The notes under the pieces: generated by a model | The model's database searches: none | Seen by the model: the letters and a program-made list of their open reading frames with translations, nothing else | What the model was told of the DNA's origin: nothing | Program-made: the position numbers and the translations under genes | Shown here: positions 1 through 7,501 of the stretch, one piece after another | Layout: each line of letters starts with the position of its first letter | Numbering within the stretch: the first letter of the stretch is position 1 | DNA from: Marinobacter sp. | GTDB lineage: Bacteria; Pseudomonadota; Gammaproteobacteria; Pseudomonadales; Oleiphilaceae | DNA length: 64,000 bases | NCBI GenBank assembly: GCA_014359475.1 | Contig: JACIZI010000018.1 | Span: 1 to 64,000, forward strand | Direction: 5' to 3'

Positions 1-215
1 GGCTGACTGAGCCTGTCCCGTGTATTCCCGCCCTCAACAACCCAGCATTGGCCAGATTCCAGGGAAAACTGGCTTGAGTCCTGCCCGGGTGGGTATATTG
101 GGGGTAGAGTCACTGATTCAGGCTGTAGTTAATGGTAGCGACCACTGCCGCCCGATTCCGGTCACGCGATCCAAGCCGTGACCACTTCCCAATTTAAAAC
201 AGCTAACTCGTGTTA
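1..215. other. Region without a recognisable gene, outer end of the cassette array
   Basis: No ORF with a plausible start was found. The only structure is a small inverted repeat at 160-166/177-183 (GGTCACG and CGTGACC) downstream of the PDZ gene, which could be a weak transcription-end hairpin or a decayed attC arm. A convincing attC for the last cassette was not found: GTTACTA at 212-218 overlaps the stop codon as an R'' core would, but it does not complement the cassette start. Confidence 0.4.
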
Positions 216-689
216 CTACTTGATGCGAGTCGCCGATTTGGGCCGCCATTCTGCCGCAATGAATAGAGCTCCAATTATCGCCAGAGTTTGCCCAACGGTA
301 AGACGATGCAAATTTACTGTTTCACTGGGCATGTAAAATAGAAAATAGAGACCAGGAATAAGAGAGAGAATGCCAATAATACCGAGCGCATATGATCGTC
401 CAGTGCCTAGATTACTCTTCTGCTCAGCATTGTCGCCCGATTCATCTTTAACCACACAACCCAACGAATCGGAAGGCTCAGGCAGGGACAATTCAAGCCG
501 GTCCTCGGCTCTCTCGATGACCATGGTTAGCGAATCATGTTTCTTCGCTTCCTCTTTCATCGTATCAATTAACTGGGACCGAGATTGAATAGACACTCCG
601 TAAACCGCTGCCAGCACATCACCTGGCCTCAAACCTGCGAGCTCTCCGACACTGCCTGGTTTCACCGATTTAACAATTACTTGTGACAT
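216..689 (-). CDS. PDZ-domain membrane protein (integron cassette gene)
   Basis: 157 residues. The first 75 or so form a PDZ domain of the DegP/RseP type: VKPGSVGELAGLRPGDVL contains the usual carboxylate-loop and GxxPGDxI features. A polar linker follows, then two hydrophobic helices (about residues 100-117 and 130-147), so the PDZ domain is probably anchored in the inner membrane. No protease domain is present, so this is a free-standing PDZ module that could bind exposed C-termini or act as an adaptor. It is the outermost cassette of the array; its cassette border is the GTTAAAG core at 853-859 read on the minus strand. Function is inferred from the fold only. Confidence 0.65.
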   Translation of the reverse strand: MSQVIVKSVKPGSVGELAGLRPGDVLAAVYGVSIQSRSQLIDTMKEEAKKHDSLTMVIERAEDRLELSLPEPSDSLGCVVKDESGDNAEQKSNLGTGRSYALGIIGILSLIPGLYFLFYMPSETVNLHRLTVGQTLAIIGALFIAAEWRPKSATRIK

Positions 690-852
690 GTCTTCACCTA
701 CAAGATGTTTTCATAAAGGTAGTTGGCACGCTAAATCTTCAACAAGGGTGGAAAATAGCGAGTCCCCCCGTGGCGACAGCCGGTTCCGAATCGATGTTTG
801 GGCTGATTCTATTTTCGGAAGTTGCGACCTTGTCCGATGCCTGAGCTATAGC

Positions 853-930
853 CTTTAACGCCCGGGCTCAGCGGCCGATTTGGAGGCGCACCGCGCCGGG
901 AAAGCGGTCCGCTGCAGCCCCTGGTTAGCC
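853..930 (-). other. attC recombination site (cassette 8)
   Basis: Imperfect palindrome of 78 bp ending in GTTAGCC (924-930) on the plus strand, whose complement matches the first core of the 413-residue cassette (GGCTAAC, 2180-2186) exactly. The other border is CTTTAAC (853-859). The stop codon of the adjacent gene lies inside the site, as is typical for cassettes. Confidence 0.8.
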
Positions 931-2166
931 ATCTTTTAGATCCCTAGGAACTTGATACCAACTCCCACGCTTTCTTCTCACGGATCTCTGCAATGAGACA
1001 CTATCTACTTCGTCTATAGACTCAACCACTGCGTCCGGCGGCAATGTCGGAGCATCTGTGAACTGTTTGACATGCTCCAATATCTTGTCATTAGTTTCCT
1101 GTGTTATCGGGACAGTGTCCCGCTCGCCGTTTCTCCAACTAGGCCCTAAGAGATCCCATAATTCCGACGTCAGATAATCTTCGTCGGTAGGGGGCCTGCT
1201 GGCGAATGAAAGCACGCCTTTATCTTTTATCTCCTGCGGGAGCTCCATGTAATGAGCATTTAACTTTCCAAGGTCCTTTTTTAAATCCGGCCCCCATACG
1301 AACCTTTGGTTATCCTTTATGAATAGATTAGCAGTGCTACGATGCAGTTTGTCGCCGGAAATAAAGACATTACAAAAGGGAAGGTAGTGGAGATAGGCAA
1401 TATCGATTTTGTTCGAGGGCCGGTCTGCAGAGATGAATCCACGCGAGACACAAATGTGAAAGAACACCTCAACTTTGATTACATGAGCCGCGTACGGAGC
1501 AAAACGCGTAAGTGGAGGAAACCCTGCAACCTGATAGCGCTTCACAAGCTGTTGCTGATATTCACGGGGAATACCAACTGAGTTAATAATAAAGCCGATC
1601 AACTCATACGGTTTATTGGTTGTATTTACTATACGATGGGCTGCATTTGCGGCGTCAGTCATGTTTTTACAGGAAGAAATGTCTATCCCAAGCTTCTGAG
1701 CATAAGATGCGGAGCTTTCAAAAGCCATGCCTTTGATTTGAGCCCGCCAAGCTCGCGCAAACTCTCTCTCCAGTTTTTGATATTCACCATCCTGCCACCT
1801 GTTAAAGGCTTTCGCTTCGGGAGATAATTCGAAATTGACTCCTCTTTTCCCAGCGGCTTCGACATGCCTTCCACCACCAATGACCGGCCTATTGGTCATA
1901 GAAACCGGATAACCCATTAGACTCGCCACCAACAAATCAAGATGCGAAATGTTGGCAGCACCGCTCATTTGAGGCGCTTTTTCGGCAATATTTCCAACCA
2001 CCTGTTCAGCGGTTTTACCTCGACTCATCTCCTTGTCTAAATCTGCCAATGTCTCGATATAAAACAGGGGAGAAATATTGGCCAAAAAGAAATGGTCAAA
2101 CCAAACCGCCTCATCCACGCTGAGCGACTGGAGAAAGGATTTATCAAAAAGCGCAATTGGTCCCAT
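925..2166 (-). CDS. Cassette-encoded protein of unknown function, possible PIN-like domain
   Basis: 413 residues, unrecognised. The spacing of acidic residues suggests a PIN-like nuclease fold: an N-terminal IALFDKSFLQ strand with Asp at about residue 8, an Glu in FYIETLADL at about 38, and a later IDIAYLHYLPFCNVFISGD segment (about 251-269) with Asp near both ends, reminiscent of the D-x-x-YLPFCD pattern of PIN toxins. The middle (about 90-230) is helical and the C-terminal 80 residues are polar. Start ATG at 2166 lies just inside the cassette border. A long single-gene cassette of this kind might be a defence or toxin gene; this is inference from residue pattern only. Confidence 0.5.
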   Translation of the reverse strand: MGPIALFDKSFLQSLSVDEAVWFDHFFLANISPLFYIETLADLDKEMSRGKTAEQVVGNIAEKAPQMSGAANISHLDLLVASLMGYPVSMTNRPVIGGGRHVEAAGKRGVNFELSPEAKAFNRWQDGEYQKLEREFARAWRAQIKGMAFESSASYAQKLGIDISSCKNMTDAANAAHRIVNTTNKPYELIGFIINSVGIPREYQQQLVKRYQVAGFPPLTRFAPYAAHVIKVEVFFHICVSRGFISADRPSNKIDIAYLHYLPFCNVFISGDKLHRSTANLFIKDNQRFVWGPDLKKDLGKLNAHYMELPQEIKDKGVLSFASRPPTDEDYLTSELWDLLGPSWRNGERDTVPITQETNDKILEHVKQFTDAPTLPPDAVVESIDEVDSVSLQRSVRRKRGSWYQVPRDLKDG

Positions 2167-2179
2167 TATGTTCCTTGTT

Positions 2180-2264
2180 GGCTAACGCCGCTCAGCACGC
2201 GCGGTTACTGAATGGAGGCAAACCCGCAATACAGTAACCGTCGCCATGGCTGGCCTTGTTAGGC
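2180..2264 (-). other. attC recombination site (cassette 7)
   Basis: 85-bp imperfect palindrome between GGCTAAC (2180-2186) and GTTAGGC (2258-2264). The R'' core GTTAGGC matches exactly the start core of the NPY-repeat cassette (GCCTAAC at 2685-2691, reverse complement). Confidence 0.85.
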
Positions 2265-2267
2265 ATA

Positions 2268-2663
2268 CTACCGTGACGGAACGACATAAATTGGTTCATT
2301 CGAGTACGGATTGCCTGCGCCATACGGATTATTGATGCTGTCTGGCGAATATTTGCTGCCATACCGACCGTAAGGATTGGACGTTGAATCAGGATCATAT
2401 GGATTGTTGCTCAATTTGCCGCGATAGTTGCCTTGGCTATCATAGAGCTTTGGTGCGTCCGTTGCGTATGGGTTGGTGTGAGACTTATTGCTATATGGAC
2501 TCCCATATTGGCTATACGGATTATTAAGGCCATCAGCCTTATATGGACTGCCTGCACCGTATGGGTTATTCAGGCAGTTTTGGTCATATGGGCAAGCTGC
2601 AAATGATAATGCAGGAACCCCTATAGACAGTGCTAAAGCAGCTACGATTTTTTTAATATTCAT
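2268..2663 (-). CDS. Exported NPY-repeat protein (integron cassette gene)
   Basis: 131 residues from the ATG at 2663, which has an AGGAGAG ribosome site; an upstream in-frame start at 2693 falls in the attC and is unlikely. The protein opens with a Sec signal peptide (MNIKKIVAALALSIGVPALSFA, cleavage before ACPYD). The mature part is almost wholly made of degenerate repeats built on NPY, with variants LNNPYGAGSPY, SNNPYDPDSTSNPYGRYGSKY and SINNPYGAGNPY. It has two cysteines near the mature N-terminus (ACPYDQNC). Low complexity and Tyr/Asn/Gly/Pro richness suggest a periplasmic or surface structural protein. No function is known to me. Confidence 0.7.
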   Translation of the reverse strand: MNIKKIVAALALSIGVPALSFAACPYDQNCLNNPYGAGSPYKADGLNNPYSQYGSPYSNKSHTNPYATDAPKLYDSQGNYRGKLSNNPYDPDSTSNPYGRYGSKYSPDSINNPYGAGNPYSNEPIYVVPSR

Positions 2664-2684
2664 GATGATGCTCTCCTTTTGTGT

Positions 2685-2740
2685 GCCTAACAAATAAGGA
2701 TAGGTCGCGCGCAGCCGCGACCTATCCTTATTTGTTAAAT
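2685..2740 (-). other. attC recombination site with perfect stem (cassette 6)
   Basis: 56-bp site from GCCTAAC (2685-2691) to GTTAAAT (2734-2740). The arms 2688-2709 and 2716-2737 are perfectly complementary over 22 bp around the 6-nt loop CGCAGC. Unlike usual attC sites it shows no unpaired (extrahelical) bases. The R'' core matches exactly the start core of the neighbouring cassette (ATTTAAC, 3097-3103). It would also fold as a strong RNA hairpin. Confidence 0.85.
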
Positions 2741-2741
2741 G

Positions 2742-3083
2742 TCACTCAGCCTGAATCCGATCTGAATCAAACCGACAGAGCTGACAGAGGAAGTTGTCCT
2801 CCAAGTAACAACCTAATAGCGACTCATCATCGATAACACCATTCCCGGTGCATGTATCATCGCCGAACACACCGTCACACGGCACATTTTCGATTAGTGG
2901 CTCGATCGCATTGCCGTAATGGTATTGCTGCTTAGGGGACAGCAACGAAACATCTCCATCGTTGCCGACCAAAAACTCGGCCACACCAACTGATGCCGAT
3001 GCGTCTAAGCCATTCTCACTGGCTAAAGCCTCTATTCTCTCAGGCTCATTTCGGACAATGTGCTGTAACACCTCAAGATTCAT
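2742..3083 (-). CDS. Small acidic protein of unknown function (integron cassette gene)
   Basis: 113 residues from the ATG at 3083, preceded by GGGGAG at good spacing; an in-frame ATG at 3098 overlaps that ribosome site and is less likely. The sequence is acidic and contains five cysteines in its second half (PCDGVFGDDTC, LLGCYLEDNFLCQLC), a spacing that could bind a metal or form disulfides. There is no signal peptide. The N-terminal half (LEVLQHIVRNEPERIEALASENGL) is helical. I do not recognise the family. The gene sits tightly between two attC sites, so it is a single-gene cassette. Confidence 0.6.
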   Translation of the reverse strand: MNLEVLQHIVRNEPERIEALASENGLDASASVGVAEFLVGNDGDVSLLSPKQQYHYGNAIEPLIENVPCDGVFGDDTCTGNGVIDDESLLGCYLEDNFLCQLCRFDSDRIQAE

Positions 3084-3096
3084 TGTTTTCTCCCCC

Positions 3097-3204
3097 ATTT
3101 AACGATATAGATAACCGTCCACCGCCCCCGCATTCTCAGCCACGCCCAAATTAAGGCAGGCACGCGACCGGGTTCCTGTGGATCGGTTCATCGGCTTGTT
3201 GGAC
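3097..3204 (-). other. attC recombination site (cassette 5)
   Basis: 108-bp imperfect palindrome from ATTTAAC (3097-3103) to GTTGGAC (3198-3204). The arms pair through segments such as GATAACCGTCCAC against GATGAACCGATCCAC (after reversal). The R'' core differs at one base from the start core of the transposase-bearing cassette (GTTCAAC, 4433-4439). Confidence 0.7.
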
Positions 3205-3222
3205 TGGTCCGCACTCAAGGCT

Positions 3223-4361
3223 TTAGGCTAGCCTATGGGGATTTGAAAGGCCAGATTTGCGGATTTGGCCGTGAGGCTGTGGAAAGGTTTTCTGATGCAG
3301 GCTGGATTGAGGAACCTGAACCGGCTTCGGTGATCGGACCGGTGCTTGTCCCACTTCCGCCCGGGCCTGGTCCAGCTTTCCCCGACAGGCCACCGCATAC
3401 AACCCATAGCTGCGAACAATGTTCAGCCCCTTGCGCGGCACATGCTGCAGCAACCGTCCGGTCAACTCCCTCGTACTCAAGCGTTCCTTCCGGCATCGTT
3501 TTCGCCCGCCATCCGGATTGTCCCGGTGGGCATGGTAACGGAACAGAACATCGTCCTGATCGGCCCGGAACTTTGATAACTGGCTGGGTCGCATCGGCCC
3601 GCCCCGCACGTAGCGGGCCAGGTATTCCACCACACCTTCAGCCGTGTCGTACCGCTCACGGAGGTTCACGTTCCAGGGCTTGCGGCCCAACCGGTTAAAC
3701 AGGTTGTGGCTGCTCGTCGATGTCTCGCCCTTCGGTAGCGTCAACTCTCCGCTATCCACGGCGCTCTTCAACTGGGCAAGAAAGTGCCCCCGATACTTGA
3801 ACATCACCGCACGAATCGGCAGGAAGCAGTTCTTGACGGGCAAGCGCCATTGACCCCGATCATCCAGGCCACCTTCGGTGATGGCACAGTGAATATGGGG
3901 ATGCAGGGTGAGGACCGGCCCCAGGTGTGCAAGACACTCAGAATGCCGGGCTGGGCACCCAGGTAAGCCGGGTCATTCAAAAAACACAGAAGCGTTTCCC
4001 GGACGGACTGGAACAACCAACGAGTCATCTGGTCCGTGTTGCGGCGCCAGTAAGGATGTAACTCGTGGGGCAGGGTAAAGATCATATGGCGGTGGGGGTG
4101 ATCAATCAGGCGTGACTTCTGGCCTTCCAGCCAGCGCTCAAGCTGGACCCGGTTGCATTGGGGGCAACTGCGGTGACGGCAGGAGTTGTACCAGACTCTC
4201 TGAACATGCCCCTCGGGACAGCCTTGAATGTGGCCACCCAGTGCTGACGTGCGGCACATTACCATGGCCCTGGCCGCACGGTGAACATGTGGTGGCAAAG
4301 ACGTCTTCTCCGCCAGGGCCGGGTAACCCCGGGCTATCACCTCTTGCAGTACTGTCTTCAT
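3223..4361 (-). pseudogene. IS91-family transposase, broken by a frameshift
   Basis: Two overlapping reading frames together give an IS91/IS801-like Y2 transposase. The N-terminal part (from ATG 4361) carries the zinc-binding segment RHRSCPQCNRVQLERWL and MIFTLPHELH. The HUH motif HPHIHC, which should follow LHTWG, is in the other frame, so about one base was lost near 3919-3922. The C-terminal part ends with RLLQHVPRKGLNIVRSYGLYA, typical of the family end. IS91 elements move by rolling-circle transposition with one-ended tolerance. The gene is bounded on both sides by attC sites, so it sits where a cassette gene should be. As sequenced it is probably inactive, unless the frameshift is an error or programmed. 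Confidence 0.8.
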
Positions 4362-4432
4362 CCTTGAAAACCCTACTCAGTGTTCTACAATCTGCAAAGC
4401 TCTCAGGCGCGCTTCCCGCGCTCGCGCGGCTA

Positions 4433-4490
4433 GTTCAACGCCCAGCGAAGCGGCGGCTGAAAGCCGTCCGCCTTACGCGGCTTGTTATCG
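4433..4490 (-). other. attC recombination site (cassette 4)
   Basis: 58-bp site from GTTCAAC (4433-4439) to GTTATCG (4484-4490), with arms containing AGCGAAGCGGCGG and CCGTCCGCC. The R'' core differs at one base from the start core of the nitronate monooxygenase cassette (AGATAAC, 5711-5717), which supports assigning it to that cassette. Confidence 0.75.
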
Positions 4491-4620
4491 CTGTTTTGGG
4501 CACCTTCGCATGCTTAGGCAACCCGTTTGAAGTTTGGTGAAAGAACTCTGAACTGCCAATCAAAACATAGCGCTGCTCACCGGCAAATATCCCATACACG
4601 GTATTGAGTCGGTCTGGCAT
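4435..4620 (-). CDS. Possible small cassette ORF downstream of the nitronate monooxygenase gene
   Basis: About 61 codons from ATG 4620, beginning seven bases past the monooxygenase stop codon and running into the attC. The peptide (start MPDRLNTVYGIFAGEQRYVL, end SRRFAGR) is not recognised, and its last 18 residues come from the attC itself. It may be translated by coupling with the upstream gene or may simply be the cassette's 3' tail. Low confidence. Confidence 0.25.
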   Translation of the reverse strand: MPDRLNTVYGIFAGEQRYVLIGSSEFFHQTSNGLPKHAKVPKTAITSRVRRTAFSRRFAGR

Positions 4621-4626
4621 CAATGG

Positions 4627-5676
4627 TTAGTGCGCCTCGCTAGCGCCCTTAGCCAACTCAAACGTTAGATCCGTTGCCGGGACTTCCTTGCAGCCGCTTA
4701 CATTTTGTCCTGCCCATAAGGGCGAAAAATCTCCCACTCCCAAGCGCTCTGCTTCCGCACGCAATGGGGCCAAAGCAGCCGATGCCAGCGGAAAAGCCGG
4801 TGCTACTGGGCTCATAGGCCCAAGCTCCCTCATCAGACGGTTCACAATGCCACGAGCCGGTCGCCCTGAGAACAAATTGGTAAGGGCGGTAAATATCGCG
4901 GAGTCGCTCTTGATGGCAGCTCGGTGGACTGCACTCGTAGTGGCTTCTGGGCACAGCATGTAAGCTGTGCCTACCTGCACTCCTGCAGCACCTAATGACA
5001 TAGCAGCAGCAACGCCATGTGCGTTCGCGATACCTCCTGCGGCGATAACCGGAATATTCACTGCCCGAACAATTTGCGGTAGCAAAGCGAACGTTCCAAC
5101 CTGGGTGTTCAGATCTTCCGATAGGAAAATCCCGCGGTGGCCCCCAGCCTCTAAACCTTGCGCGATTATGGCGTCGGCTCCGTGTGCCTCCAACCAGCGG
5201 GCTTCATCCACAGTTGTCGCGGTAGAGAGTATTTTCGCACCCCACTTCTTCACTTGGTCCAGCAAACCTTGCTCGGGCAAGCCGTAATGGAAACTCACAA
5301 CGGCGGGCTCAAGTTCCGCCAGAACGTCAGCGGCTTCAGCGCTAAAAGGCAAACGCCCGGCTCCCCCAGCGATAGCGCTTGGGTCGATCCCATACTCTTC
5401 GTAATAGGGTGACAGTGCGACCCTCCAAGCCGCTTCATCCTCACTATTTGGCTCGGGCTGCGTATGGCAAAAGAAATTAACGTTGAAGGGCCGTTTGGTC
5501 TGTGCCTTTATAGCAGCCATCTCCTTCCGCATAGCTTCAACACTGAGCATGCCGCAAGGGAGCGAACCCAACCCACCTGCCTTTGATACTGCGATTGCGA
5601 GTGCACTGCCCTGAACACCCGCCATTGGCGCTTGAATGATTGGAAGCTCTATACCCAGAAGATCCTGAATTCTCAT
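4627..5676 (-). CDS. Nitronate monooxygenase family flavoprotein (integron cassette gene)
   Basis: 349 residues, full length for the FMN-dependent nitronate monooxygenase family (2-nitropropane dioxygenase-like TIM barrel). Visible features: LLGIELPIIQAPMAGVQGSA at the N-terminus with the conserved QAPM, NVNFFCH at about residue 69, IIAQGLEAGGHRG at about 170-182 (FMN phosphate and catalytic His loop), VIAAGGIANA at about 210 and GAAGVQVGTAYMLCPEA at about 230. These enzymes oxidise toxic alkyl nitronates such as propionate 3-nitronate to the carbonyl compound and nitrite. Start ATG 5676 is 35 bp inside the cassette border. As a cassette gene it could give resistance to nitro-toxins of plant or fungal origin. 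Confidence 0.85.
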   Translation of the reverse strand: MRIQDLLGIELPIIQAPMAGVQGSALAIAVSKAGGLGSLPCGMLSVEAMRKEMAAIKAQTKRPFNVNFFCHTQPEPNSEDEAAWRVALSPYYEEYGIDPSAIAGGAGRLPFSAEAADVLAELEPAVVSFHYGLPEQGLLDQVKKWGAKILSTATTVDEARWLEAHGADAIIAQGLEAGGHRGIFLSEDLNTQVGTFALLPQIVRAVNIPVIAAGGIANAHGVAAAMSLGAAGVQVGTAYMLCPEATTSAVHRAAIKSDSAIFTALTNLFSGRPARGIVNRLMRELGPMSPVAPAFPLASAALAPLRAEAERLGVGDFSPLWAGQNVSGCKEVPATDLTFELAKGASEAH

Positions 5677-5710
5677 TGGCCGTCCTTTCAGTTAGACACA
5701 AGTGCATGGC

Positions 5711-5779
5711 AGATAACGCCGCGCTCTGGGGCAAGCTGAAGCGTAGCGAAAGCTTGTCCCTAGCAGCGCTTTGTTAGGC
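5711..5779 (-). other. attC recombination site (cassette 3)
   Basis: 69-bp imperfect palindrome from AGATAAC (5711-5717) to GTTAGGC (5773-5779); the arms include GGGGCAAGCT and AGCTTGTCCC. The stop codon of the ATPase gene (5774-5776) lies within the R'' core. One mismatch to the cassette's start core (GCATAAC, 7415-7421). Confidence 0.85.
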
Positions 5780-7381
5780 TTTTTTGCGAGAGAGTCTTTT
5801 GCCAGTATTGAGCGCCTTTGACATACCGTAGAAAATTTCATAAGTCTCTCCAAGTTTTACTTTAGGGGATATATTTGAGTAGGTTCTATCTCTAAAGCAC
5901 CAATGAATATGAGGCTTTCCGTCTTCTGTTCTTTCTATAAAACAGATCACATTTAAATCATACAGAAATTGCAGGAAATCAGGAGCAGTAGACATAAACC
6001 TTGGCATCTGGCCTTTTACCTGCTTTAAATATTTCTCATGATTACTGTACGCTTCTAAATACTCTTCATAAGTAAACTTATTTTTTCCGTCTAAGAACTC
6101 AAAGAACTTAAGAAAGCTTTCATACTCATCGTCGCCATAGTAAAAAGCTAGCTGATCTTTTACTTCACCAAGCAAATAGTCAGCGTAGTTCCTTCTAAAG
6201 GTACTTTGATCAAAGTCTTCTTCTGAAAACGACCTACTCTTGTCGCTTGATGTTTGTGAGAATGTTTCCTGGAGCATCGAAAGCATTGTAACTATGTCTC
6301 TTGGACGGTAAAGCGCAAACCTTAAGAAGCTAACAAACGAAGAGGGTTTTTCAAACTGAGCCATCAAATTTGGAGCATCGAATGGAAAATAATGATCCCA
6401 AGAATCGCCATTTTGCAACTCTTTAGATTCTGGCTGCTGATATCTAAGTATCTGATCAGAAGCAAAAAATAGATCGCTAGACCGGTGCTCTCTATATGTC
6501 GTCGACCAGTCAAGTAAAACAGAGTTATCACGTATCTTCGTATTTTGATTTTGAAGTCCTAACGAGGAAAATATATCTGGACGTATAAGCAGTACCGTCC
6601 TAAGCCTTCCCTTGGAGTCTCTTATACTTGGAAAGAAGTCGTTATTAATTTCCCAAACGGCATTCGCCAAACCTTTAATACACTCTAGGTACTCTTCATA
6701 AGGAATCGTCGAAGGTCTTATGTCTATTCCATCTATGAATAAAATATGGCTCCTATTAAGTTTTAGTGAGCTGATTGCTTGCTCAAAGTTTTTCTGTATA
6801 TAAAGCAGGTTAGTTTGAAATCGAGATTCGCTAAACGTTATATTTTCAGTTTGCTCCCCCGCAGCCTTGGCATGCTTGGATAGCAATTCAGCCGCAATCT
6901 TAGACTCTCGAACAAACTGTAGTGCATGAATAATTTCTGGAGAGAAAGCATGGACGTAATATTCTTGTATTGCATCATGCAATGCCTGAAATTTACTAAA
7001 CTTCTTGAACAGACCATCCTTACCTTCTTTTTCGTATATTTGCTCAGATAGTAGCAAATAGATGATCACTTTCCAGATCGAACTGTAATCTGATAGATCG
7101 AGATGCTTTTCTTTCTTAAGTGTAATAAATTTTTGATACTCTGTTTCTCTTATATAACGCAAAGACGCCAAATTATTGTCATATGAGTTATTTGTCATGT
7201 ATACAGCGTAAGCTGTTTTACCCGTTCCTTTTTCACCAACCAAAAATGTAGTTGAGGGCAAGCACAACTTATCCAAAGAGGATGTTATAAGAAACAAACT
7301 ATTAAGAAGATCTTTATTCTCCCTTCTTTTATAGTTTTCTGCATCACTGAAGCCTAAGTTTAGATCTTCAATTTTTAGCAT
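5774..7381 (-). CDS. P-loop ATPase, Sll1717-like (integron cassette gene)
   Basis: 535 residues. A Walker A motif GEKGTGKT lies at about residues 48-55 after the lead-in LPSTTFLV, and a Walker B-like strand ILFIDGID at about 213-220 is followed by RPS. This layout and the opening LNLGFSDAENY resemble the Sll1717-type P-loop ATPases, single large AAA-like STAND-related proteins of unknown role. The C-terminal third (about 370-535) is helical and contains a winged-helix-like stretch. No transmembrane segment or signal peptide. The gene is visibly more AT-rich than the flanking core genome, pointing to a foreign source. Its long, lone-gene cassette context would fit an anti-phage ATPase, but that is inference; no effector domain is recognised. 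Confidence 0.65.
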   Translation of the reverse strand: MLKIEDLNLGFSDAENYKRRENKDLLNSLFLITSSLDKLCLPSTTFLVGEKGTGKTAYAVYMTNNSYDNNLASLRYIRETEYQKFITLKKEKHLDLSDYSSIWKVIIYLLLSEQIYEKEGKDGLFKKFSKFQALHDAIQEYYVHAFSPEIIHALQFVRESKIAAELLSKHAKAAGEQTENITFSESRFQTNLLYIQKNFEQAISSLKLNRSHILFIDGIDIRPSTIPYEEYLECIKGLANAVWEINNDFFPSIRDSKGRLRTVLLIRPDIFSSLGLQNQNTKIRDNSVLLDWSTTYREHRSSDLFFASDQILRYQQPESKELQNGDSWDHYFPFDAPNLMAQFEKPSSFVSFLRFALYRPRDIVTMLSMLQETFSQTSSDKSRSFSEEDFDQSTFRRNYADYLLGEVKDQLAFYYGDDEYESFLKFFEFLDGKNKFTYEEYLEAYSNHEKYLKQVKGQMPRFMSTAPDFLQFLYDLNVICFIERTEDGKPHIHWCFRDRTYSNISPKVKLGETYEIFYGMSKALNTGKRLSRKKA

Positions 7382-7414
7382 CGTATATCCTTAATTATTA
7401 GTTGCTCAGTAATG

Positions 7415-7498
7415 GCATAACGCTTGCAGCATGCGCGCCCTTGGAATGGAGCCGAAGGCGCAATGGAAAGGGCGTCGCTGTGCCTGCACTGGTTAGGG
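7415..7498 (-). other. attC recombination site (cassette 2)
   Basis: 84-bp imperfect palindrome from GCATAAC (7415-7421) to GTTAGGG (7492-7498). The R'' core matches exactly the start core of the adjacent cassette (CCCTAAC, 8106-8112). Confidence 0.85.
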
Positions 7499-7501
7499 AG
7501 G

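Noticed and set aside
128..218. A ninth attC after the PDZ gene
   Set aside because: GTTACTA at 212-218 and GTTAATG at 128-134 do not complement the cassette start GTTAAAG well and no palindromic arms connect them.
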